Shown in pieces: positions 9,301 to 18,856 of a DNA stretch of 64,000 bases. A program made the position numbers and the translations under genes. Below the pieces are notes generated by a model. The model made no database searches, had not been told where the DNA came from, and was given only the letters and a program-made list of their open reading frames with translations. How positions within the stretch are numbered: the first letter of the stretch is position 1; each line of letters opens with the position of its first letter. This DNA comes from an uncultured Clostridia bacterium (GTDB taxonomy: Bacteria > Bacillota > Clostridia > TANB77 > CAG-508). The stretch is from contig CAKPJC010000003.1 in assembly GCA_934162535.1 (NCBI GenBank), positions 31,990 to 95,989 of the forward strand, written 5' to 3'.

Positions 9301-9546
9301 ATGTATAGAACTTTTTATAATAGATTTCCTCCACCTTGTCCACCACCTCCCTCATTACATCCGAGTCCCCAAAAACTTCCTCCATCTAAATCTAACCCCC
9401 CATCTTCTCCTAAAAAAAAGAAAAAATTTGATTTTTGTTGTTTTAGAAAAGATGCCTGTAAATCACTAAATGATGTAGAACATTTTCTTTGTGATTTTAA
9501 TTCTTTTATTAAATATGTAAAAATATATAAATTAATGAAAAAATAA
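9301..9546 (+). CDS. Small proline-rich, cysteine-containing protein, unknown
   Basis: An 81-aa protein I do not recognise. Residues 8-35 are largely proline (PPPCPPPPSLHPSP is one run), followed by KKKKK, then a Cys-containing helical tail (FDFCCFRKDACK). AAGAGGTG lies 6 nt before ATG and a strong terminator follows immediately, so it looks like a real single-gene unit. It has no signal peptide. The proline-rich/Cys composition is compatible with a spore-coat or surface-associated protein, given the sporulation genes nearby; this is inference. Confidence 0.7.
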   Translation: MYRTFYNRFPPPCPPPPSLHPSPQKLPPSKSNPPSSPKKKKKFDFCCFRKDACKSLNDVEHFLCDFNSFIKYVKIYKLMKK

Positions 9547-9573
9547 AATCCAGATTTTTTCTGGATTTTTATT
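9544..9573. terminator. Terminator after proline-rich gene
   Basis: AAAATCCAGA/TCTGGATTTT stem with a T-rich loop and tail; it also serves the convergent GerMN gene whose stop is at 9569. Confidence 0.8.
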
Positions 9574-10120
9574 GTGGATTTTTTTCTGTTATTTTTACAT
9601 ATGTATCAGCTATTTTATCATTTACTTCTCCGTTTATTAAAAATTTGACAGATTCGACTTCTTTTAGATTTGTCAAGGTATTTACTATACTATTAATTAT
9701 TTTCATTTTATTTTCATCATTTTCATAATTTAAAAATTCATTTGATACATTTATTGTTGCACACCTATTTTCAACAGTAACATCATGTACAACTGTGCCA
9801 TCTGGAATTATTTTTTCTAGTGAACTACTTTGTGGTCCTTTTAATAATAATTGCATTATTTCTTTTGCCGAATTTTGTAATAATTTATTTGCCTCTATTA
9901 CTTTTATTTCTGATTCCAATTTTCCTGTTTCTTTATTAGCAAAATAAAGTATTACTTTTGTTTGTCTTAATTGCTCTTCTGATATCTCTTCCTGAGGAAT
10001 ATATTCCTGGTAATTGCTTCCCTCTTTTTCTATACTAATGTTGTTGTATATTAGGGATACCAATATTATTAGTATTATTGTCGTCAATACTGCAATTATA
10101 ATTTTTTTGCTTATTCTCAT
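9569..10120 (-). CDS. GerMN domain protein, membrane-anchored
   Basis: A 183-aa exported protein. Residues 6-27 form a signal anchor; the mature part is one GerMN domain (about residues 55-175) with VILYFANKETGKL, IMQLLLKGPQS, IPDGTVVHDVTV and VKFLINGEV. GerM in Bacillus is a spore-cortex/germination lipoprotein with two such domains. No lipobox cysteine is visible, so it is anchored by its helix. The site AGGAGG precedes ATG 10120. It may be involved in germination or engulfment; the single domain leaves the exact role open. Confidence 0.85.
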   Translation of the reverse strand: MRISKKIIIAVLTTIILIILVSLIYNNISIEKEGSNYQEYIPQEEISEEQLRQTKVILYFANKETGKLESEIKVIEANKLLQNSAKEIMQLLLKGPQSSSLEKIIPDGTVVHDVTVENRCATINVSNEFLNYENDENKMKIINSIVNTLTNLKEVESVKFLINGEVNDKIADTYVKITEKNPQ

Positions 10121-10187
10121 ATTTCTCCTCCTTGTCTATATTGAATTTTATTACTGTTTTTTCCATTTTAGAACATGTTTTAAAATA

Positions 10188-10228
10188 TAAAAAAATCAAT
10201 TATGCTTTTTTTAATAATTGATTTTTTT
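10188..10228 (-). terminator. Terminator of the ABC transporter operon
   Basis: AAAAAATCAATTAT/ATAATTGATTTTTT perfect stem, downstream of the permease stop on the minus strand. Confidence 0.8.
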
Positions 10229-10294
10229 ATTTATATTATCTATTTTTTATTATTATTCTAATATTTTTTCATTTTAAATATTTTTTATGTAATT

Positions 10295-11953
10295 TTAATA
10301 TATTTTTTTGAATATTTTTTTAATATTATTTTTTATGTATTTTTTTATTATTATAAAAATAATAAAGAAAATAATATTTATTATTATCATTGATTTAATA
10401 TATGATATATTTTTTAATATTTTTACAAAATAATTTAATATTAAAAATGTAATTATTGTAATTACATATTGATATAATTTATTTCCACTATTTTTTGTGA
10501 TTGATTCTTGATTTGTCCAATTTAAGTTTGGTTTATTTAAATCTACCAAAACTAATAAATAACTATTTATTATATTTATTAACATTGCTAATATAAATAC
10601 TAATAAATAATTAATAAATGATATTTGAACATTCTGAAATCCCAAGTCCACCATTATTGCTAATATTACTATTGTATTTACAATCGTTTGTGGTAATGTT
10701 TTTATTTTAAATTGAGTATATAATGAAATTGGAATATATTTCATAAATACTGCATTCTTTCCTTCTCTCGATATTGCGCTTATTGACAAATTAGTAAATA
10801 TAAATAATATTTGAATTATTGCAACACTTATAATTGATAATTGTATTTTAAATTGTTCTATCCCCATTTCTTCTATTAAATTATCATTTTTTATTTGATC
10901 TATAAAATTAGGTAAAAATATATTTAATAAAATTATAAAAAATATTATTATAACAAAATACTGTAAAATATTTTGTATAAAAAAGGTTTGATTTTTCATT
11001 ATATTTTTTATATCATTTTTTATATATTTTTTTATTTTATTTTCTTTTTTATATTTGTATTTTTTATTTATTTTTTTAATATTTGATTTTCCATCTAATA
11101 TTATTAATAATTCTTTTATATACATTTTTGTTCCTATAAAAGAGAATATTAAAAATGCTAATAAATTAATTATTATTAATTTTATTATATTAATTATTAT
11201 TATTGATATTTGGTTATTTGTTAATAATTGTATTATCGGATTTATTATAATAAATTCATTATTTATTGCATCTAATTTTTCACTTATTGTAGTTTCTTTA
11301 ATATTTATTATATTTTCTTGATGTATAATTCCTCCAATATTTTTTGTTACAAATATGGATAATAACATTATTAATCCAAATATTATTATTAGTTGTAATA
11401 CATCTTTATTTATTATTTTGGATAATTGCATTAATATTATTGTTATTGTACTTATTATTAATGTAAATAATATTGGAAATATCGCCAAAGATATTATAGC
11501 TACAATAAAAAATGTTATTGTTTTTTCTATTAATATTCCATACATAAATAATGGGATTAATAATAATAAAGATTCCATAAAATACATTATAGCTATTACT
11601 GTATTAAATTTACTTATTACTATTTCTATTGGCTTTACTGGTAAATATATTATATTTCTAATATCTTGTGAATAATAAAATACACTTGATATTAACATTA
11701 TTATTTGAAATATTAAATATGTAGCTATTATTGGTAAGTATATTTTTAAAAATAATATTGGTTCTTCTAATCTATTAAAATATAATATTGATTCTAATGA
11801 TATATAAGAAATACATGCTACTAATATTATTATTAACCAAAAATACATTGATTTTTTATTTATTTTTTTATTATTTTTTTTATTAAATATATTCAAGTTT
11901 TTATAATAATCTTTTAAAAATATTTTTGTTAATTTTTTTATTTTATTTATCAT
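10295..11953 (-). CDS. ABC transporter permease subunit (exporter-like)
   Basis: A 552-aa, extremely Ile/Asn-rich polytopic membrane protein with about 10-12 hydrophobic segments. The block YYSQDIRNIIYLPVKPIEIV (about residue 95) resembles large ABC-2-type permeases that pair with a single ATPase. It overlaps the upstream ATPase gene by 11 bp, so the two are translationally coupled. Substrate unknown. Ile and Asn content reflects very low GC at third and first positions. No substrate-binding protein is adjacent, favouring export over import. Confidence 0.82.
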   Translation of the reverse strand: MINKIKKLTKIFLKDYYKNLNIFNKKNNKKINKKSMYFWLIIILVACISYISLESILYFNRLEEPILFLKIYLPIIATYLIFQIIMLISSVFYYSQDIRNIIYLPVKPIEIVISKFNTVIAIMYFMESLLLLIPLFMYGILIEKTITFFIVAIISLAIFPILFTLIISTITIILMQLSKIINKDVLQLIIIFGLIMLLSIFVTKNIGGIIHQENIINIKETTISEKLDAINNEFIIINPIIQLLTNNQISIIIINIIKLIIINLLAFLIFSFIGTKMYIKELLIILDGKSNIKKINKKYKYKKENKIKKYIKNDIKNIMKNQTFFIQNILQYFVIIIFFIILLNIFLPNFIDQIKNDNLIEEMGIEQFKIQLSIISVAIIQILFIFTNLSISAISREGKNAVFMKYIPISLYTQFKIKTLPQTIVNTIVILAIMVDLGFQNVQISFINYLLVFILAMLINIINSYLLVLVDLNKPNLNWTNQESITKNSGNKLYQYVITIITFLILNYFVKILKNISYIKSMIIINIIFFIIFIIIKKYIKNNIKKIFKKIY

Positions 11954-12671
11954 TTTCTGTTATCTCCATAAATAAATCTTCTAATGATTTATTTTCTTTT
12001 AATTCTTTTTGCATTTCTTCAATCGTTCCTATAAATTTTATTTCTCCATTATTTATTATTCCGATTCTATCACATATTTTTTCTGCAACATCTAAAATAT
12101 GTGTTGAAAAAAATACTGTTTTATTATTATCTGATAACTCTCTCATTATTTTTTTTAGCTCATATGTTGATTTTGGATCTAATCCTGTCATTGGTTCGTC
12201 TATTATCCAATTTTGTGGATCATGTATAAGTGAACCAATTATTATTAATTTTTGTCTCATTCCATGTGAATAGCTTTCTATTGTATTATTTAGTACATCA
12301 TCTATTTCAAATATTTTGCTATATTTTTCTATCTTTTCTTTTCTTGCCTTTTCGCTCACATCATATATGTCTCCTAAAAAATTCAAGTAGTCTATTCCTT
12401 TCAGTTTAAGAAATACATCTGGATTATCTGATACATATCCTATTCTTTTTTTAGCTTCTATTGGGTCTTTCACTATACTCCTTTTATCTATTAATATTTC
12501 TCCTTCATCTATGTCTAATATTCCTGTTATCATTTTTATTGTTGTTGTTTTTCCTGCTCCATTTGGCCCTAAAAAACCAAATATCTCGCCATTTTTTATT
12601 TCTAGGTTTATTCCTTTTATTGTTTTTTCTTTTTTATTGTAGGATTTTGATACATTTATTATTTCTATCAT
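11943..12671 (-). CDS. ABC transporter ATP-binding protein
   Basis: A 242-aa nucleotide-binding subunit. Walker A GPNGAGKTTT is near residue 35, the signature is YSHGMRQKL near 136 (instead of LSGGQ, typical of ABC-2 exporters), and Walker B/D-loop reads WIIDEPMTGLDP. The switch histidine is in FFSTHILD. It powers the permease encoded by the overlapping gene. GGGGAGG precedes ATG 12671. Confidence 0.95.
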   Translation of the reverse strand: MIEIINVSKSYNKKEKTIKGINLEIKNGEIFGFLGPNGAGKTTTIKMITGILDIDEGEILIDKRSIVKDPIEAKKRIGYVSDNPDVFLKLKGIDYLNFLGDIYDVSEKARKEKIEKYSKIFEIDDVLNNTIESYSHGMRQKLIIIGSLIHDPQNWIIDEPMTGLDPKSTYELKKIMRELSDNNKTVFFSTHILDVAEKICDRIGIINNGEIKFIGTIEEMQKELKENKSLEDLFMEITENDK

Positions 12672-12783
12672 TTATTTTCCTCCCCGTTTAAATTCCTATA
12701 TTATTAATTTTTTTTGATTTCTCCCATCTTATTAAATTCTTTATAATCTTTATTTTCATGGAAGTTCTCTCCAATATGATTAT

Positions 12784-12831
12784 ACTTTATAAGTTCAAAA
12801 AAATCAATTTCTGTCTGACTTTTTTGAACTT
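12784..12831. other. Perfect 15-bp inverted repeat
   Basis: TATAAGTTCAAAAAA and TTTTTTGAACTTATA flank an 18-bp centre. It sits in the 258-bp gap ahead of the ABC operon (start 12671) and behind the gene ending at 12930. It could be a bidirectional terminator or an operator. Confidence 0.55.
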
Positions 12832-12854
12832 ATACGTTTTTTGTAATTTCAAAT

Positions 12855-12890
12855 GAAAAAAGGCAGTTTTGGCACGCCACCTTTCTTACT
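12855..12890 (-). terminator. Terminator downstream of the 454-aa gene
   Basis: On the minus strand AAAGGT/GCCTTT with an inner GGC/GCC, then six T. Confidence 0.6.
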
Positions 12891-12929
12891 TTTTATAATT
12901 TAAAATTTAATTATTTTTTATTAATATAT

Positions 12930-14294
12930 TTACATTGAAAATGATATTTCATATTTTGTTCCTTGGAATAATCTTACCAATATTGTTACATCCACCAATT
13001 TTGACATTCCTTCTTTGTCACTAATTTTCAAATTGCAAATATATACATCTCCATCTTTTTTAGCCGTTGCTTCTTTTATAACGGATTCATCGTAAAACTT
13101 ATTATTTAAAAAAGCTTTGAATTTATTTATATTAGTGAAATTACCATTTTTATATGTTTCATTTAATCTATTATATACATATTTATAGTCCTTATCATTT
13201 ATTGCATCAATTATTTTTGATATATTCATACTAGCTTTTTTTTCATCAGTTGCACTATTGTATTTTTCAACAAACTCTGGCACATCTATTGTGTAAGTAT
13301 CTAATTGCATTTTAAAATCCATTGTTTGATTTTCTTTAATAATATAATAATGATTATCTTGATCTAATGCTACATATCTTTTATGTTCGCTTTTATAATC
13401 ACTTATTTGATATTTTTTCATACTGATTATCATTATTTTTTGTTTATTTTCTTGAACGTAACTTGTAAATTCTTGTGCACTTCCAAACTTTACATTTTTA
13501 TATTCCTCATCCAAAAAGTTGTTGTATACATATTCTGGTGCAATTAATGATATTCTTTTATATAAATTAATATATTCTAGCATAATATCTTGGTCCGTCA
13601 TAGAGATATATTGAAAATCATTATTTGCATTCAGTTTTATTTCTGTCATCTTATTTGTACTTATCTTAATATCATCTATATTCTTTATTTCCGGTAATGG
13701 TTCAATTGAAAAAGATAAATTGTTATCATCAATATTAATAATTAGAAATTTCTCCTGTAACAAAGAATAATCCTCCTGATTTTGAACAATGACATGTACC
13801 GCAAATGATTTTATATTATTATTTTCATATATTTTAGAAATCTTAGCTATTGATAGTAAATAAAGACTGTTCAATTTATTTATGTTATTAAATAAATTCT
13901 CACTATTTATATTATTCTTTTTTACATATTGTGCATCTAGCATATCATAAACAATGTCAGATATTTCCTTCTCATTATATATTAAAGTAAATTCATTATT
14001 TTCATTATATCCATAATATGACGGATTCGAAAAATTTATAGCATCAAAATATCTTTGTATTGAATTACGTATACCTGCATATTGTTCTCTTTTTACGTTT
14101 TCATTTTTGTTTTTTTCATATATATTGTCCTCTTCTTCTGCAAACATTTCTTCATATTCTAATTCTGTCATTTCTTTTTTGTCTTTTTCATTATCTATGG
14201 TTAAACTAAAAATCAATATTCCTATTGTAATAATAATTATTATAAAAATTATTGTAAATACAATTATAATTTTACTTAAATTCTCTTTTCTCAT
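12930..14294 (-). CDS. Membrane-anchored protein of unknown function, T4SS-linked
   Basis: A 454-aa protein with an N-terminal signal anchor (about residues 9-31) and a long extracytoplasmic part rich in Asn, Lys, Glu and Asp. I do not recognise a family. Spaced hydrophobic/aromatic strands (YVYNRLNETYKNGNF; VYICNLKISDKEG) suggest one or two NTF2-like or cystatin-like modules near the C-terminus, similar in style to the 322-aa protein at 17877. The gene begins 11 bp after the wall hydrolase gene ends, so they share a transcript. Confidence 0.7.
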   Translation of the reverse strand: MRKENLSKIIIVFTIIFIIIIITIGILIFSLTIDNEKDKKEMTELEYEEMFAEEEDNIYEKNKNENVKREQYAGIRNSIQRYFDAINFSNPSYYGYNENNEFTLIYNEKEISDIVYDMLDAQYVKKNNINSENLFNNINKLNSLYLLSIAKISKIYENNNIKSFAVHVIVQNQEDYSLLQEKFLIINIDDNNLSFSIEPLPEIKNIDDIKISTNKMTEIKLNANNDFQYISMTDQDIMLEYINLYKRISLIAPEYVYNNFLDEEYKNVKFGSAQEFTSYVQENKQKIMIISMKKYQISDYKSEHKRYVALDQDNHYYIIKENQTMDFKMQLDTYTIDVPEFVEKYNSATDEKKASMNISKIIDAINDKDYKYVYNRLNETYKNGNFTNINKFKAFLNNKFYDESVIKEATAKKDGDVYICNLKISDKEGMSKLVDVTILVRLFQGTKYEISFSM

Positions 14295-14305
14295 TTAACA
14301 CCTCT

Positions 14306-17300
14306 TTATTCTATAATCCTTAAAGCATAACATCTCTTTTGTCTAAGCAAATCTTGCGTTAATTTCTTGCCTTGAAATCCATGGTATGCATTCAAAACTT
14401 CTGGTACACCTTTTGTAGTAATACTTCCATCTCCATTTATAGAATACACTATTACAACATGAAAGCCATTTCTATATTGCAAAATATCCCCTGGTTTTAG
14501 TTGTGTCATATCTGTAATCATTTGGACTTTTATTCCAAGTCTATTAAAGTCTTTTAACGAAAGTTGAGGATCTACTCTTGCCCACAATTTTTCGCCTCCA
14601 CTACACTGACTATATCCCGCTTGTAATAAACATTCTTGTACATATGAACTACAAGATAATGTTCTCCTAGATGGTACATTCGCTATAGGAAATGTATAAT
14701 TCACTGAACCTGTTCCAAGATACTCATAATTTCTAGCTTCCACATATCTTGCAACATTGTCTGCTGCCTGTAATAAGTTTGAAGCATCTCCACCATTCGT
14801 CATTGTCTTTCCCTTAAACATATTATAATACTCCTGAGCTTTAGGATATCTCTTTGTTTCAAAATCTGCTGTACTTCCAGGACTTTCGAAAAATGTCATG
14901 TAGTGCCATGCTGCATCTCTAACTGTTTTTGCTTGCTCCCAATTTTTAAAAGTTGATTTTTGCCCTTTTATAGATCCAGATGTTCTCCTTGTTGTATATG
15001 AAGCTGCTGGTCCACTTCCAGAAAGCTCTCCTATTAGAAATTCCACTTGTGCATCAATGTCTTCCCATGTAGTTCCCTTCGATTTTGCATAATTAATCAA
15101 TCCAGTTTTTCTTCCTCCAAGCCATTGACATATTCCACTTGCACCTGATGTAGGATTTACTGCCGTTGAATCAAATCCTGATTCTGCAAATATACTTCCC
15201 ATTGCTCCTGCAACTGCCTCTTCACTAAATCCTGCTGCTCTTAATGAGAACCATACTTTTTCTTCTACTGTATTTCCGTATATTCCTCCATCTACATTAT
15301 TGAAATTTTCTGGACTAAATATACTAAAATCAAAATCTATATCCTCATCTGGATGAAGAGCCTTTTGTATTAATGCTTTTGTTAAATCAACCATATCTGT
15401 AGTATCTTCATTTTCTTCTAATATTTCACATAGCCAAACCATTGTACCATGATTAGTCAATAATCTAAATGCATTTTCAGACTCTCTTAATGCTTTTACA
15501 AAATTATCTCCAGTAGTTGGATCTATATCCACCTTTTCTCTAACATCTGAAGTTGATCTCTCATAAGAATTATTTACACTTGTTTGTTCATTTGTCGTCA
15601 TATCATTAGTTTCTGTTATTTCTGTTGTTTCTGTTTCCTTAACATTTGGTGTATTTATTAATATTTCTTCTCCTTCTTCCGCATTAATAAGTTCATCTTT
15701 ATCTTCATTTTCCTCAAATTTATCAAGTTTTTCTTTTAACTCTGCTTCTGAAAGGTTATTCTTTTGTCCTTCCATTATCGTTACATCTTTATTTGTTTCT
15801 CCATTAAAATTGCTTGCTATGTATTTTGTCCAAACTTCAACTATCCATGTGTTTGCATATGCAATATCATAAGTAACCATATCTGTTTCTGTTGTAATTG
15901 TACTTATGTCAACGCATGGCACCGTTTCTTGACGTGAAGTAACTGTCGCTTTATTCTCTAAACCTGTATGGTATCTTTTTCTATTAAGTACTTTTGTATA
16001 ATAATTTTTCTGCACATCTGTACTTGTATTGATACTATCATATATCCCTATATTAAATTCCGTATTATATGTTAAATTTGCTACACGTTCTACAAAATCG
16101 TAGTCCTCACCTTCTACAAGGAGTGCCCATAAATATTCAAATGGCATTGTATATTTTTCTGACATTGTTTTATAATTTATACTTGTAATTGATGCAGTAT
16201 ATTCTGTAAATGCTGCACCCCCACTTGATGTTTGTTGATACCTTGAATCATATAAACTTTGGATTTCGCCTATACTTCTTTGCCCATTTTGAGTTGTGAA
16301 AACCCCTGTAACTTTTGTCCATGTTGCAATTTTAGCATTTCCTTCTTCATCTAGTGTAAAGTATTTGAACACATCTCTATTTCCAGATGATTCATATTCA
16401 GCATACATTTCATCAAATTTTTCACTATCTATGTATTTTATTCTGTAATATTCTTGGTCACTTATATTTGTTCTTGCTCCTCCACCTGCTTTTAATGCCT
16501 GTTCAATGTTATAATACCATATTTGATATCCATCACTATTTAAGTGGTAGTTACCATAGCCTGCATATTTAGAACTCAAATAGCCCTCTCCGTCGAGTAA
16601 TCCTGTTGTTGTATCCACAAACATTACGTTTTCTTTGCTGTTACAATATGATGATATTTCTGCATTATATTGATCAATCTGTAAATTCATTCCTGACGCT
16701 GTCACAGTGCCAGATGAATATTTTTTTCCTACATGAAATAGTTTTAATACATATAACTGTTTATCTGGATATTTTTCTGTTATAAGATCTATTACCTTTT
16801 TCATATTTTCTATTTCACTAGTGGTTCCATTTAAACCTAACATTAATACGATTGCAGATGCATCGCTTTTCATACTACCAGCTATATCTAGTTTATAAGC
16901 ACTATTGCCCGGAAGGAAATTTTTAGGAAATGCTCCATCCTTACAACAAAAGTAGTCTTTGTTTGTACCATACTTTCCTTTTAGCCCGTTCATCCAAGAA
17001 TCACCTATATAAAATATCTTACTTGCATCTATTTCTTGTTCGGTTGAATTTTCTTCCTGTTTTTCTTCTTGTTCTTGCTGTTCTTCCTCAGTCTTTCCTG
17101 CATTTTCATAAGTACTCTTAAAATCCACCTCTCCAGTATTTGCATATCTATAAAATTTAATAACACCATTTGTTTTGCTCTCATCTAAGCCATCAATATA
17201 AGGATATTGCGTAACAAGTTCTGCCATTAATAACTTTTCTAATTGTTCTGGTTTATTAATATATTTAGAATATTCATCAGATAAACACCATAAAATTTCA

Positions 17301-17707
17301 GCAGCTGTACAATCATCAAAGCTATTTATAGTTTTATTTAATTTTTCACTTAATTTTAATTTAGCTATTTTATCTTGTTCACTCATATTATTTATTTCAT
17401 CTTCTGAAAGTCCTAAATCTAATAAAGCCTGTTTAATTATAGCTTCTTTATCTATCACAATTCCTTCTTTTGGATCCATTTTTACATTATCGGTATATAT
17501 ATTGGGACGTCCCTTTTCCTCTTTTCCCCATACACCTGAATCTTTAAAAAAGAACCATGTTATTGCTGATAATATCGTTATTATAGCTATTACAATGGCT
17601 ATAACTAATACTACCTTAAGTGTTAATATTCTTTTAACAATTTTTTTCGTAGCTTTTTTAGCTTTTTCTGCCATTGGATTTTTATTATCTTCTTCTATTC
17701 TAATCAC
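14306..17707 (-). CDS. T4SS-associated cell-wall hydrolase: SGNH + tail-lysozyme + NlpC/CHAP-like domains
   Basis: A 1133-aa surface enzyme. Basic N-terminus and a membrane anchor (about residues 30-54); an SGNH-hydrolase-like domain about 228-405 (FYIGDSWMNG block I, MLGLNG block III, YHLNSDGY histidine block); a linker with an acidic/Thr-rich part; a phage tail-type lysozyme domain about 808-965 (AGAMGSIFAESGF, GICQWLGGR); and a C-terminal NlpC/CHAP-like amidase/peptidase about 1005-1133 with Cys in LSCSSYVQ and His in GFHVVIVYS. It fits the VirB1 role of opening the wall for a secretion channel. The start is uncertain: GTG 17707, ATA 17698 or ATG 17674; AAGGTGATT covers the GTG. Confidence 0.85.
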   Translation of the reverse strand: MIRIEEDNKNPMAEKAKKATKKIVKRILTLKVVLVIAIVIAIITILSAITWFFFKDSGVWGKEEKGRPNIYTDNVKMDPKEGIVIDKEAIIKQALLDLGLSEDEINNMSEQDKIAKLKLSEKLNKTINSFDDCTAAEILWCLSDEYSKYINKPEQLEKLLMAELVTQYPYIDGLDESKTNGVIKFYRYANTGEVDFKSTYENAGKTEEEQQEQEEKQEENSTEQEIDASKIFYIGDSWMNGLKGKYGTNKDYFCCKDGAFPKNFLPGNSAYKLDIAGSMKSDASAIVLMLGLNGTTSEIENMKKVIDLITEKYPDKQLYVLKLFHVGKKYSSGTVTASGMNLQIDQYNAEISSYCNSKENVMFVDTTTGLLDGEGYLSSKYAGYGNYHLNSDGYQIWYYNIEQALKAGGGARTNISDQEYYRIKYIDSEKFDEMYAEYESSGNRDVFKYFTLDEEGNAKIATWTKVTGVFTTQNGQRSIGEIQSLYDSRYQQTSSGGAAFTEYTASITSINYKTMSEKYTMPFEYLWALLVEGEDYDFVERVANLTYNTEFNIGIYDSINTSTDVQKNYYTKVLNRKRYHTGLENKATVTSRQETVPCVDISTITTETDMVTYDIAYANTWIVEVWTKYIASNFNGETNKDVTIMEGQKNNLSEAELKEKLDKFEENEDKDELINAEEGEEILINTPNVKETETTEITETNDMTTNEQTSVNNSYERSTSDVREKVDIDPTTGDNFVKALRESENAFRLLTNHGTMVWLCEILEENEDTTDMVDLTKALIQKALHPDEDIDFDFSIFSPENFNNVDGGIYGNTVEEKVWFSLRAAGFSEEAVAGAMGSIFAESGFDSTAVNPTSGASGICQWLGGRKTGLINYAKSKGTTWEDIDAQVEFLIGELSGSGPAASYTTRRTSGSIKGQKSTFKNWEQAKTVRDAAWHYMTFFESPGSTADFETKRYPKAQEYYNMFKGKTMTNGGDASNLLQAADNVARYVEARNYEYLGTGSVNYTFPIANVPSRRTLSCSSYVQECLLQAGYSQCSGGEKLWARVDPQLSLKDFNRLGIKVQMITDMTQLKPGDILQYRNGFHVVIVYSINGDGSITTKGVPEVLNAYHGFQGKKLTQDLLRQKRCYALRIIE

Positions 17708-17828
17708 CTTCTTTTTTATCTCTCCAATTTAATTATAACATATATTATTTTTTTTTACTATATTTTTCGACTTTTTACTACCATTTATTTCATTTTTTAT
17801 TTAAGAACAAATAAGAAAATTTTTCAAT

Positions 17829-17873
17829 TAAAAAGCCCAATAATTTTGAAATGAATCAAATTATTAGACTTAT
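17829..17873 (-). terminator. Terminator of the T4SS set 1 operon
   Basis: About 14-bp stem (AAGTCTAATAATTT against AAATTATTGGGCTT) followed by T, just past the stop at 17877 on the minus strand. It separates the pilin-to-17877 operon from the wall-hydrolase operon. Confidence 0.75.
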
Positions 17874-17876
17874 TTT

Positions 17877-18845
17877 TTATATATTAATTTTTACAATTTC
17901 TCTATTTATATTTTTATCTTTTGAACCAGTATAATTCCTAATTATATCTGAAAATATAAGTGTTACATTTTTTTGAGAACTACTATAACTTCTCATAAAT
18001 CTAAGTTTTAACTGTGTTGATGCTCCTTTATTTACTTTTAAAAATTCACTTACTATCTCATTAGTATAACAATAATATTTAACAGAATCCTCATTTTCCA
18101 AATATATTGTTTTTGTGCTTTGCATTGAATCTAATAATATTTGATTATCACTTCCATTTTGTACTTGAACAACATATTCTTCATAATCCATATATACATT
18201 TTTACTGATTACCTTATATGTAATGTTATTTTCTGTTTGTTCTCTGTTAATATTTTCCTTTTTTATAAAACTATTAATATTTAATTTTATTGTTCCATCT
18301 TCTTCTACTAATGTATAATAATCACGCTTTTTTGTGTCTTGGATTTTTCCAGTAGCCATAATGTCTGTTGATATGTATACTGTATATGTATTTCCAAACC
18401 AATTTTCAATTGTTGCAGTTTTATTTATATTTCCTCCAAAATTTTCTTTATAATATAGAGTTTCAAAAACTTCTAAGCTTTTATATACCTCACTTTTACA
18501 GTCTTTTGAAAGCAAATTATATGCTTTTTCCACTTCATTATTATTACAATATGATATAAATTGTTCAATAACATTTTGTGCTACCGATATTTCTTCATCT
18601 TGTAATACTTCTCCAGTAACAGCTGATCTCTCACCTGTTACTGAAGTATTTGCATTACTTGATTTTGTATTTGATTTTACTTGATTCTCTATAGTATTTG
18701 AAATCAATTCATTGTATCCTTCCTCGTTGTTCCTTTTTGCAAATTGATTTGCAATTTGTATTATTACTATTATAAATACTATGGCTCCTATTGTTATTAA
18801 TATTTTTTGTTTATTATCATAATAAAATTTAATCAAATTTCGCAT
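17877..18845 (-). CDS. Membrane-anchored T4SS protein, possibly VirB8-like
   Basis: A 322-aa bitopic membrane protein: short cytoplasmic N-terminus, one helix (about 14-32), a Ser/Thr/Asn-rich linker, then two compact regions. The first (about 88-180, FISYCNNNEVEKAYNLL) has the spacing of an NTF2-like fold as in VirB8/TcpC of Gram-positive systems. No sequence signature proves it. It is the last gene of the set 1 operon, 11 bp after the VirB6-like gene. Confidence 0.65.
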   Translation of the reverse strand: MRNLIKFYYDNKQKILITIGAIVFIIVIIQIANQFAKRNNEEGYNELISNTIENQVKSNTKSSNANTSVTGERSAVTGEVLQDEEISVAQNVIEQFISYCNNNEVEKAYNLLSKDCKSEVYKSLEVFETLYYKENFGGNINKTATIENWFGNTYTVYISTDIMATGKIQDTKKRDYYTLVEEDGTIKLNINSFIKKENINREQTENNITYKVISKNVYMDYEEYVVQVQNGSDNQILLDSMQSTKTIYLENEDSVKYYCYTNEIVSEFLKVNKGASTQLKLRFMRSYSSSQKNVTLIFSDIIRNYTGSKDKNINREIVKINI

Positions 18846-18856
18846 ATGTTAACCTC

